Shown one piece after another: positions 28,201-40,117 of a DNA stretch of 64,000 nt. Under the pieces are notes generated by a model. The model saw only the letters and a list, made by a program, of their open reading frames with translations. It did no database searches and was not told the origin of the DNA. A program made the position numbers and the translations under genes. How positions within the stretch are numbered: position 1 is the first letter of the stretch; each line of letters starts with the position of its first letter. The DNA is from Atrichornis clamosus (lineage: Eukaryota > Chordata > Aves > Passeriformes > Menuridae): positions 146,125-210,124 of the forward strand of contig WBMZ01002687.1 of assembly GCA_013400975.1 (NCBI GenBank). Direction: 5' to 3'.

Positions 28201-29614
28201 CTTAATTAAATTTTAGTTTTATTATTTCCAAAGTAAATTGAAGTGACTATCATTGCTACCATTTCTATTTTGACTTGGTGCATCTATATAGGCATTCAAC
28301 ACTATTTAACTAAACCATGCAGAAAACTATTTAGGCCTAATTTTCCTGGATATACTCACATAAACAGGCTCATAGATATGTATTGAGTAAATCCCACCTA
28401 GCATAAAAGATCAGAGTGGAAATGCAAAAGTGGAAATGCCTACACCACGTTCTATGATAGGCAGGAAATCCAGGATTGATGTTTGCAGTCAGCATCGCTG
28501 GAGGGATGAGCAAGAGGTAATATATGAAAGCCAGTTCTGTTGAGCCAGACCAAATACTCTACAGTTCAGACGTGCTTCCTCACATCCTTCTGTCAGAAAA
28601 ACAGTGAGAAATTTTGAATCAGAGTTATGCTTATAATCAATGTCTTTAGTAAATAGGAATTTGAGACATGGTTGAAGTCTACCCAAAAAGTAAATAACAC
28701 TGATTCTAGAAGAGACAGACAGACAGAGCACAGAGACCTAAGCAGAAAGAAAGCTTACACAGAGTGAGTTTAAAGGAAAAAAATGTGACACGCTGCTAGC
28801 AAAAGTAAGGTCTGCAGTAAATGAAACATGGTGAAGAGAAAACATAACTGAGAAGTCAGTATTGAGGCCTAGGGATTAATTTCTCTCATGACAATTTGAA
28901 GGCAGTCTGGGGTAACTGTATATTGATTTTCTGCATGGGAAAGAAATAGAGTACATTACCAAATGTACTGTCTGCACATAACGTAACAAAACAACATAAC
29001 ATAACAATACAAAAGAGAAGAGATACAAAAGGGCAATTAGGAGCCCAGCCTTCTATTTACCAGACCTGTCTTGTTGGAATAATTCTGATTTTGCATAGGA
29101 AAACAATGAACCAATATGAGCTGAATCATTTAGCAAATAGGGACTCTTTTAGCTAAAGAAACATTCAGCTTCAATTAACAAGTTTTGATCACTCCACTTG
29201 TGATTGCACATTAAGTACTTCAGATTAAGAGTTTTCCATTTCTTATACCAATATTATTTAAAAAAAGAATAAACAGAAGTTTCACAGTAAGATAAAACTT
29301 ACAGCAAAGTATCTGCAAAACAAAAAGTGTTGCACAAAAGCCCTTAGCGCAATACAACTATTTATTAAAAAACAAAAAAGCTGAATTTCTTTATAGAGTG
29401 CTTCCCCTGCAATGCAGTTGTGATTTCCTTTTGTTCCAGACTGCAAACATTAACTCAAATTGTGCCTTTAACTCTACCAAAGGGAAATAACTTGGATTCC
29501 TAACATTAAGATGTTTAGAGTAGTAATCCAGAAACTAAAACTATATACTGTTCAGCTAATGAGGAAACTAAATGCCAGATTTAGGACCACTTTTCAAGCA
29601 ACAGACTATGGATT

Positions 29615-29726
29615 TTATTACAAGAGAAATAGGAACACTTTTCTCCCATTCAGGTTAATAAGAGTAGNCTTATTACAAGAGAAACAGGAACACACATTTT
29701 TCTCCCATTCAGGTTAATAAGAGTAG
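29615..29726 (+). repeat. Tandem duplication of about 55 bp with an undetermined base at the joint
   Basis: Copy 1 is 29615-29667 and copy 2 is 29670-29726. Both begin TTATTACAAGAGAAA and end TTCAGGTTAATAAGAGTAG; copy 2 carries a few extra bases (CACACATTTTT). An N at 29668 lies exactly between them. Confidence 0.9.
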
Positions 29727-32073
29727 TAAGAGTTATGAATGTGAAATAGAAATCTGGATCTAGACTGCATGACTTCACATACCACATATTAACTCAGAAG
29801 GTCAAATCTGAACACACAGTGGACCATTGTAAACCTTTACCAACTCTCTCTCTTGGTCCAGGGAGGCAACCTGGGAAAATGATGGTCATTCTCCTGCTCA
29901 GAAGCACATTACTTGCATTCTCACTCCCACGGGACCACTGTCCAACTGCTCACACCTTGCCCCTGCCCATGCAGTCCAAATGACCAGACAACATGCAGTC
30001 ACTGTGCCCTTTGGAATGGGTTTGTTTCCATCATCCGTGTAATAGTCCAAGAGAGACTGCAGAAGCCTCTTTCTCCCTTCCCAAGGGTTTTAAAGATGAA
30101 GAAAAACCACAAAAGAAGTGAGTGATGAACATGATGGCAAGTGTTTCTTTCTTTCACTGTCCTGAATTTTTCTGGGGATTGGTTGGAAAAGGTGATTAAT
30201 GCTGTGGTGACTGCATTGAAGATAATGTAAAGGGTACCTAGAGCAAAGGGATAAATGTTGTTTTTTATCAATAATAAATATGCAATAAGAAAAATATGGT
30301 CACCAGACACTGTTACTTTTCCTTTCTCTGTTAATTGCTGCTTAAAGGACTAAAGTCTTAAAATATACTTCTCGGTCATTTAAAAGTCAAGAAAAATTAT
30401 GTGGAAAATAAAAGGCATAGGCAGTGTAATATCTAGACAAATTACTGGTGCAGGTTGCAGAAATTCCATTCAGAAAAATCCATTCTGGTGAAGCAATCTC
30501 TTAAATTCAACTCAAGAGGAAGGATTGTGATTATCTCTACTTCCAAAAATCTCTCAGAAACTCTCCAGAAGTCCTCTAAAGGAAAAACACAAAAGCAAGT
30601 CTTTGGAAAAGATCCACATCCCTTCTTCATCATGCAATAATTCTCTGAAGGACTGCTAAAACAAACTTTAACAGGCAGCAAGATGCATGGAATTGATTTT
30701 AAATTTTTGAGAGAATAAACAGCTGACATCAAAACAGGTTGCACCCATGAACTTATGTCTGGGTTCATTTTTAGGCAATGAAATTATAACAGTATATCTC
30801 TACTTCCTCCTCTGTGTTATGATTGATTTACCTTGGTCTCACTGAAGACAGAATCTACCTTAATTTTTTTAACCCCTTCATTGAGTACAAAGAAAAGGTT
30901 AAAAGTTCAGCCAGAGGCTTTATATATTTCTGGCAATTGGCAAAAACACATATTTGAAATAAGACAAGATGAACCCTAGCTGAAAAGAGAATCAAGTACT
31001 TGTTACTACTTTATACCCATTTTGCATCTTAAGGTTGCATCTGTTGTCTTCATTATTGCACTAGTCTCATTATTTTCTCAAGCTGCATAGGAATAATTGT
31101 GAGTCACACTGGTTTGTAATGCTAAAATAAAAGCTTATCCAACATGATGTGATGAAAAATACTTGTTTTCAACAAAGTTAGGTCAGTATATTTCAACTAG
31201 GGAACTAGACTGGTAACTTCCTCAACTTCAGTTGCCCATTTACACTTTTGTAAGTTAAATGAAACAAAACTTGTCCTACATGAAGTTCTTAATTACTCGT
31301 TTGCTTTTCTCTCTTGGTAGAAAAACATAGTTCCTTTAGAGCTAGATCAATAAAGAGATTTTAGTATCTGAAGCAAGGGGCACAAAGTCTAAGCCTGATG
31401 CTTACATGTCCAAAACAACCACTCTTAATTAACAGCTTCTTAATCCTGGAGTTACTTATGTGCCTGCCAATAAACAACAGTAAAAAACTTAATGTCTACT
31501 TCTTCCTCATCGAAAAAAGTCACACAAGGCATTTTCCTAGTCTCTATCTCCTCCAAAGCATAGTCTAGTACTTGAGGAAAAGGTGTTCTCGTCTACAAAG
31601 TGTTGGGGTATTAAATCACTTATCAGGAAGCCAATTAAAGAGAGAGAAGGCATTTCCCTTTTTTTGGAAGGTCAGAGTCAAGCAAGGGACTCAGCTTCAT
31701 GACTAGTACTCCCATGCAGGAAAAATGTCCTTAGGTCCAAATGTGTTTCTGGTGCAAAATAAACAGCTTTAAAAAGCCATATTTACCCTTTCATTGTGCC
31801 CAGTGGCTGGGTTGAATGTCTGCACAGTTCAAATCTCTTAATGCCTTTTATGTCTCCATTTTTAGTAGTCTAATTCAGCCCCAGAGACCTTGCATATTTA
31901 TCTTAGAAATGTGGACTCTCAACACCTCAAGCCAAACATTACAAAGCAGAGCCTAAATGTCCTTAATGCATTCAGCTTTTAGACAGAAACTAATTTAGAG
32001 AGACTTTACATTTGCTAACAGAGGACTCCTGAATTCATATTCTAAACGCAAGACCGTGATCTTCAAATTTCAG

Positions 32074-32289
32074 GCTTCAGGAGCCAGGAAACTCAAGGAG
32101 TTCACCCAGACTGGGCACTACGTATCCCGTGAGGCTCCTGTGCAAACAAGCAGACGGCAGAGGTTGAGCAGGGAGGTGGTGAAATGCCTGGTCCTCAGCC
32201 AGGGTCATGGGCTGGACAGCGCAGACCCAGCAGCTGCTGGGCTGAGCAACCTATGCCTGGGCTGCACCACGTACTGGCAGGAACTGGAA
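32074..32289 (+). other. Exon-like, coding-biased segment of unknown gene
   Basis: Bordered by an acceptor-like CTTCAAATTTCAG ending at 32073 and a donor-like GAA|GTAAGG at 32290. The 216 bases make exactly 72 codons in phase 0-0 and are open throughout. The same frame is open from 32056 to 32316. Third positions are clearly G/C-rich (several CTG, CAG, AGC and GTG codons) in an otherwise AT-rich region. A branch-point-like CTAAC lies near 32016. The peptide (ending CTTYWQELE) matches no family I know. No partner exon is secure, so it could also be a decayed repeat or a noncoding exon. Confidence 0.3.
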
Positions 32290-35024
32290 GTAAGGTTGCT
32301 TAGCCACTTTCATTGAAAATGCTGCTCATTTTTGCATAAATCCCACTCTCCCCACACCACCTTTTCAAAGCCTTTCCTCAACTCCAGGGTATTTCACTGG
32401 GACATGAAGCAGAGAATACAACAGAAAATAGCCAAAGAGAGAGACAAAATGGCATGAAATTTGCTTCCAGATGAGTTTTAATGCAATGTGTAAGATATTT
32501 AAAGCATAAAAATCTAGAGTTCCCAGATTCTTCCTTCTCCTCTCTCATCTATGGACTTTAACAATTAAGCTAGGCAGCCTAGCTTTTTCCTGCTCAAAGC
32601 AATATCTATGTATCTGCAGCCAGCCTAAAAATCATTAAAATGGAGAATAATATATTTTAAGCTATTAAATCACACAATAGATATCTATTACCCAGGTAAA
32701 ATGAAAGCAAATAAACAAAACCTAAATCACATAACTTTAAATCTCTTCAAAACCAGAGAAAAGGAAATGTTTAAAAGTAAAATGTAGAAATACAATCTTT
32801 TTCAGAGACACACACACATATACAAATGCATTTTTCATTAAATCTAGCCTTTTGCTATCTTCTAGGGAGAAGCCTTGTCTGGCTGTAACATTTTTTACAA
32901 ACATAAGGGATGCCTAAGAATAGACCTTGAAACAAGTACGAGTTTCTAGCTCTGTCTTTTTCTAAACAAAAATGGCAATAAGTAATAGCAAGTGGTGAAG
33001 AATGTCAGGCTTTGTCCCTCCTTTATTTTCAAATTTTTTTCTTTACAAGGTAACATTGAGGAAAATTTGCAGTAAGATCAGAAGGTCCAACAAAAATCAC
33101 TTAAGCTTTTTAAAATTACATTGAATGGGATGGCAAAATAAGAAAGGAAAGGTATTAAAACTGCTTCTTTTATTTTATCATCAATATATACAAGATTCCC
33201 AAGGCCCAATAATGAACCAGATGGTTGTAAAGTGAAGCATTTTTCCGTCAGGCATTCCTCTACTCTTTAAGGCTAATTGGCACTGTGCACAGAAGAATTA
33301 TCGAATCTCAAATTAGCCACTTCTGATAGCCCATCACATCTGTTTGTCTGTCATTCTGGTGATACACTGGGATTGTTGAATAATTTGTTTACAAATAAGA
33401 GAACAATCTGTGCTAAAAGTTTTGCAGATGAATAGGGACATCTGGAGAAGAGCAACACTGCATTCATTGTTTCAGAACAGCCCAGGCAGACTGAAAAAAC
33501 CTTTGCAGACCATTAGTCAACAAGATGGTACATCTTCACAGCTCTGTTAGCTAGAGGTATAATTTAAATCTTGTTCCGAGCTCCAAATAATGGTGTTTTA
33601 TTTCATTTACAACTAGTGTTTCCTGTGCTAGTCGTATAATTTTTCCCATCTCAGTCTCCACTAAAAGACTGACTTTTGTGAAATTGTCTGCACAATTGTA
33701 TGCTTGACTGGACAGAACACTTAGGGCCAGTAAGAGATAAGACCTTTAAAAAGAAACATCTAACATGGGTGGAGGAAAACAAGGATCACCAGTGGGCCAT
33801 CACTGTTGAGAGAAATGAAACATTACTTTGTAGACAGAGAAAGGAAATGAAGCAGTGATTTCAATATATTCCATGTTTAATTGCTTTTCACTATAAGAAG
33901 AATATATCCTTCTGTCTTTAATAATTTCTTTGTGCAATCTTAAACATTACAGCCCATCAGATATGGAAAGAGCTAGAATATTTTAGGATTTCTCCTGTAG
34001 GCAAGGTGTTTCCTTTGAACGGCATGGCTACTATTTTGTGAAATCAGCAGCAACAGAAATCTTTCCTTTTTTATATTCTTTACTGATCAAGTGGATATAG
34101 TGGATGTGTTGAATTCTAATTTCAGGATTCAGTTAAATCAAATTTAGGAAAATCTCTTAAACTTATAAGAAAGAGCTCATTCAAACTCAGCTTGAAAATA
34201 AAACCAAGTTATCAGAAACCTGTGGACCCATAAAAATTTAAAACGTGCTTGCAAAAAGGTCTGATATTACTTCTATAAGAGCAAGTCCTCCTGTAAGTTT
34301 AGCTTGCTTTGTGTTTTGGAATACTTTCTAGTTACATTGCAAGAATGAAGTAAAATTTGACTAGCAAGTATTAGGTGGGATGGAAATATTTGACTTTTAT
34401 CAGATGTACAGTGGTGAAGGACAGCACAGTGAAATGAGCAAAATTCTCAGGAGCCAAACCCCATAAAATCTTAGATTATTTTCAAATCCTATTTTTTTAA
34501 GCTACAAAATCCTTACACATTACCATGTCTGAACTCTATTCTATCCAGATCCATGCAAGATATGGCTAGTTTGTTTGCTTTCATCTGTCTATATACTGTG
34601 ATTTTACTAATATATATCAAAAACTTTTGAGCTCTAATTCCTTTTCTGCTGACAGCAACAAAGCTTCTGAGCATGACAGAATAATGCTAAACAGTCCCAA
34701 GACAGAAATTGAAAAGATAATAAAATACCCAGAGGGACTTAACTGTTCTGGGGATGTGACACCACAAACCAGCAGCATGGATCTGGTTAATGAGCAGGAT
34801 CAGATGCACTGGTGAGAAAAAGAAAAGAGTAGATTAGTGGCTGGAAGTTTCACAAGCAGTTCACACAATGAAACAAACACAGTACAAAAGGCTGCATGTC
34901 AAAAAAGAAAAAAAAGGAAAATCTCTAATTCTCTAGGGTAACTTTTGCAAATCTGAGATACTGCTGGCCTAGGGGAGCTCTTGTTCAGCAAATAGATCAA
35001 TAAGCCCTCTTCCCTTATTTGCAA

Positions 35025-35036
35025 ATATATATATAT
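35025..35036 (+). repeat. (AT)6 microsatellite
   Basis: Six AT units within an A/T-rich context. Confidence 0.9.
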
Positions 35037-35895
35037 CAACGCTGATCCAATAGGTGCTAATACTTAGCACTGTGAGACCTAATAATTCCCAAGATATCAT
35101 CAGGAATTGAGATTTATGTGCTAAACACATTTTGAACATTCAGAAAATCATTATCCTTGCATTGATGGATACACAAAATAAAGCAAGGGTAAAAGACAAC
35201 GTCGACAGATGTGAGAATGGGGGAGAATACTGCGTAACGCATATTCATCAACCTGACCCACACAAAGCAGCACAACTAAGGCAGTTATGAAAAAGTAATT
35301 TTACCTAAAAAACTGAGGCATCTTGCAAATAAAACACATTAAATTATCTGTTGGAAGAACATTGGGGGTGAAATCCACACATATCATTGTAAAGATCAAG
35401 AATAGAACAAAGTGAAAAGGTTAAGTTACACGTGGGTAGAACATGGGTTTATAGCCTCTGTGCATAGGCAGTAATATAGATAAAAAGGAAAGATACAAAT
35501 GTAGCAGGCAAAGGAATGTGGAAAACTGCTTGTATTTTCCTCACTGAAGCTAAGGATATTCAAGTTGGCTAAAGTTACCCTGAAATTCACAAAACAAGCT
35601 CAAGAACAGACACCCAGGAGACAGGCTGGACTGCAGGACTGAACAGATCTGGATGAGGTCATGCTGAAGACAGATCATCAAGTCATCAGTGAGAAAGAAG
35701 GTCAACAAAGTCACCCGAGCAGACAAGATGACAAATGAGTTGGAGGATGACTTCAGTGGAGGTGGACACAGACAAGGGGTACCCCCTTAGGTCAGCCAGG
35801 CATCCCAGCCTGGTTTCCATATGTTCCTTCTGGTGTCAGACATGAATGCAAGCTGTGGTGTTAACACCCACACATGTCCTTCTCTCCCTGCACAG

Positions 35896-36152
35896 CTGCA
35901 GCACGGGTGTTTCTGCCTCACTGTCAGCTTTTGAGCACCACAGCTGCTTCCCTGGCACAGACTCCATCTGGAGTGGCTGCATCCTTGCCATGGACCTTGC
36001 AGAAACCAGTCTCCACAGCAACAAGTGCAAGCCTGGGAGAGTGGGGCTGGTGCTGCCTATCAGGTTTAAAGAGAGTAGGACCAAGTTGCAGGGTGGACTT
36101 TTTTCCTGAGTGCAATCATTAACACAAAGTTATTGCCTGTTTGAGACTTAGA
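35896..36152 (+). other. GC-richer segment with splice-like borders
   Basis: A good acceptor (CTTCTCTCCCTGCACAG, ending 35895) precedes a GC-rich stretch, and a donor-like AGAA|GTAAGG follows at 36153. Three overlapping open frames cross it, two on plus and one on minus, but none is open over the full 257 bases. Coding status is doubtful; a noncoding exon or an old repeat are alternatives. Confidence 0.2.
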
Positions 36153-39100
36153 AGTAAGGAAGATAATGCTTTATTCATGCATAAAAGAACAGTAATGTTA
36201 CCATTACTTATAAAAAAAACCCTAATTGACATCAACAGCAACACAGTAAGATATTTCTTTCTTTGACCAGTAGTACCTTATACAACTACTAGCATAATTT
36301 CTTTTAAATTAAGCAAAGCAGTAAATAACAGCCTAATACCCAGAATCACACCTGCTGAACAAATCCTGCAGATAAATGTGTGTTTATTAGACAACTGTTT
36401 TATTTGCAGGAAAGTACTGGTAATAAACATTTGTTACAGACAGATAAAATTTTAGAGACATAACTTTTTGTTGTGCAACTAATGAGATTTACCTGTAGAG
36501 CAATTAACACTACTAAGGCTGAGTGGTCATTCACCACACCGAGCAAACATATTTGACTTGAATTTCACACACATAGATATTAAATCACTAAACAAAAACT
36601 GTTAAATGAAAAAAGAAAATAATTAAAAGTGCCTATTTTTCATTTCCAAAATACTTCAAGAAGATGGAAAGCCCCCTGCTAAGGTAGTACATTTTCTTGA
36701 TGCTAATTACTGAGAATGATAAGAGCTACACACCCAGCAACTATAAAACTCCCTCTGGCAAGAAAGGCACAAAAAGTCTTACTCTTGTTTGCCAAAAGCA
36801 ACTTCTCAATGGTCTGCCTTTGAAAATATAATTGGTAGCTGCTTCAATGCCCCCTTATCCTGTTACATTATGTTAGAGTGGACTTAGCATTTCATTGGTT
36901 TCAAATACATTCTCAAATTACTTGTAGCTGTTAAAAATAAAAGTTCTAAGTAAGAAAAGTGAGACAACCCTTTCTTAAAACATTCCGTTTTTAGGAAAAT
37001 TCCTTCTTTTCTAGACTAAAAATAATATTTTGTTGGCATTTTCCAGACGAAAAACAGTACTCTGGCTAACTTGAGGTTCATTTTACTCCATAATCTGTCA
37101 TCCTGCTCTTCTCCTTGTTTTTGTGTAAGCACACATTGAGTTTAATTTTTGCTCATGTTTAAATGTTGTTGCAAAACCACCAAAAGATATGAGTGAAACA
37201 GACAAAAAGCAAACCAGCTTTCTGAAATGAGGCTTTCTAAACATAGAAGGCAGGCTGATTTCAGTTTAATGGATGGGGGGCCATATATTCTTAAGACAGG
37301 GACAAAACCCAAACGTTCAAGAGCTGTTTCAAGCACTCTTCTGCTTAATATTTAACACAGCAATTAGCACCATGCCCCTGATCATCACACCTTATGCTTA
37401 GGTTTCACCATGATGGAAAAAAAAGCGCCCCATAACTGCTCATTCTGATGTCAGTTTAGACCACGTCCCTTTGTCAGACAGAACAAACTCCCAAGACTTG
37501 ATCTCCAATTCCACAAAAAAAGCCAAGACAACCAATCAGTATAGATACTCATATTATTTGGGTCATGGACATGCACAGAGCTCAAGGTTTTGGTGTCCAT
37601 ACCTGGTGATATAAGAGGCAGACTTTGGCAAAGAGAAATAGACACTCATGCAACAGAACAAAGATGCTGCAAGTGTTTTCTAGAAACAAACACACCATGG
37701 GTTTGGTAATAAAAGGCAAATGGATTATCCTTGCATCTCTTCTGCTGATTTATTGCATAAAGTTAGACAAATCATTCTGCCAACATGCACCATAGTTTCT
37801 CAGGTACAGGCTGAAGAAAATTACACTTTCTTAAATTTAGGAAAAATCTTGGAAGGTTCATTTACAAGATTTTTATGAGCAAGAAGTTTGAGAAAAATGT
37901 AATCTCAATCTCACAGAAGTAACACAAAGCTGCATATAAAAACAGAACAGTAACTTCCACAGCCTGCACCTTTCTCATCTGATTGTTGCAAGCCAGTGGA
38001 GGTCTGTCAGCAGCTACTGCAAAGTACACAACTGCAGAGAAAGACAACATAAATATCTTTCTGTTCCATTTAAGCGAAGATTGCTTTTTAAAAAGCAATA
38101 TGCATTTGTATCTCCAAATTATATCCTTATCTTGCCAGTGGCTATGCTCCTTACTGAAATTAAGCCAGGATTTGGCACACTAATAATCAATAATTAAGTA
38201 GCAAAGATAATTATAGAGCCTATAGGGAATTAACAGAGAGGAGTTGTTAGTTTATAAATTGATTTGCATTCTAACAGGAGGTTTTATAATGAGGCCTGTG
38301 TGGCTGTCACTAACAGGCACCTGGTATGGGGTCCATGGCTTCCTGCCACCCTCCGATTTTAGACCATTACGAAACAGAACACTTGTTAGGCAATGAAGAA
38401 GGGAAAAGGAAATAGTTGTTTTTGCTAACAAGAGCGATTTCCAACCAAGTAGCAATTTCAGCACCTCCCACAAGTGACAGAAGAGGGTAATGAATGCAGT
38501 GAAGCAATGCTGCCTGCCTTCTGTTTTGCCAGTGCGAGTCAGTCATTCACCGCTATCCTGGGCTGCAGATGCCTTGTCTAATGAGGATAATGAACTGTCT
38601 GCTACATCTCTCTGGCATTACTGACACACAGAATTGAATAACACAGCACCCCTTGGAAAAAAGCAGACATACAAATCTGTTGAAGTGAATGAATTTGTGT
38701 GTCTGAAGGAGCACAGCAGGCATTACACTCCTTGCTCTTCTCATTTGAAAATTCCTTTTTGCATGTTTCAAAAGATTCCACTGGCGAAGTTTTTCAGTTT
38801 CTCATATTGTTATTACAGATCTTTTCTTTCTTGTCAAAGTTTCGACAGTATATCCATCACTGAAGGACCCATGTGTCTGTATAAATGAGTAAATACTTAT
38901 TAAACAAGGATTTAAAAACAGTGGTTATTAAACATTCGCTTCAACTCAGCTTCTTCTGCTGTACAAAAAGTTTCAACAGTTTCAGTGAATATTCTCAGAG
39001 ATGTCAATTTCTTGGTTGGTAACTCAGTTATGGGGCAGTGTGACTTCCCACAGCACAGAGCAACAGGAGAAAGACTACTTAACAGACACTTTAACTTTCA

Positions 39101-40085
39101 GAGTGATGATCATGTGAAATTGAAGTGACAAATAGATTTGGGATTAGTATTATGAGCAACAGTCTTCTCACTGAACTGAAGTAAACTGGAAGGCTATTCC
39201 ACCAAAAGGGAAAAGTCCTTGGTGTTGAACAACACTATGTGTTTTCCTCTCTGACCTCCCTTGAAGTCTGGTACTCCTGCATGTCCTCCCCTCTATCCCA
39301 GCCACACAGAACTGAGAGCAAAAACCCTAATCTCAGCAAGATCTCAGCTGGTACAGAAGCAAGCAGGACTCACAAGATAGTTCACTTTGTCTATCTGATT
39401 CCCAGTAGGAAAGCATTACTGTAAGACTAACTTTTGCAACAAATGAACTTCCAACATTAAGACAACAGTAACAAGGACAAGTTTCCCCCAGATTCCACTA
39501 AAATGAACACATCTGATCTATAAAGCCAAGACAAAATAGAGCATACACACTTCATATTTAGAAAACAGTACTTTGAAATATCTGAATATAACAAGTTAAT
39601 TTAGCTAGATTCATCTCTGTTTAAGGACAATAAATGACTCTAACACATGCAGACTAACTCACCTTCTACTGAATTAAACAGTAGGATTCATTTTTTATTC
39701 AGTTAGTACCAACTTACCTCTGACAACAAAACTAGAACTTTACTGGTGTATTACGTTTATAAACTCACTGAAATAGAATTTCTCTAAAGGACACTATGTT
39801 AAATTATTATCTTAAATTATTTTTTGACCCATTTGTTTACAGCAGAAACGACACACTCTCTTAGAAGAAAGAAAACAAACACAAGATGGGGAAAACAAGC
39901 TCCACACTGAAGAGAGAAGATGAGGATAAATAAATTTTACAGATGTTGATGAGTATGATTTGACACATTCACCTTTTTGAACCTCTGAATAAGTAACTAT
40001 TATTATTGCGGGGAATTCAGAAAATGCAAGAGTATTTTAAGACAGAGTAACATACCAGAAAAACACAGAACAGAATGTGTGGCTC

Positions 40086-40117
40086 TTTTGAGCTCTTCTA
40101 TTTTTTGAGCTCTTCTA
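40086..40117 (+). repeat. 15-bp direct repeat
   Basis: TTTTGAGCTCTTCTA occurs at 40086-40100 and again at 40103-40117. Confidence 0.9.

Larger units (their letters stand above)
23491..32073. other. Intergenic, low in repeats
   Basis: AT-rich unique sequence with the 20-bp and about 55-bp tandem duplications. Open frames are short and lack coding character. Confidence 0.7.

Noticed and set aside
29511..29717. 68-codon ORF across the tandem duplication
   Set aside because: The frame passes through an undetermined base and simply repeats the duplicated segment.
35836..36122. ORFs of 63-87 codons on both strands
   Set aside because: Mutually overlapping and none complete across the splice-like borders; kept only as a GC-rich segment.
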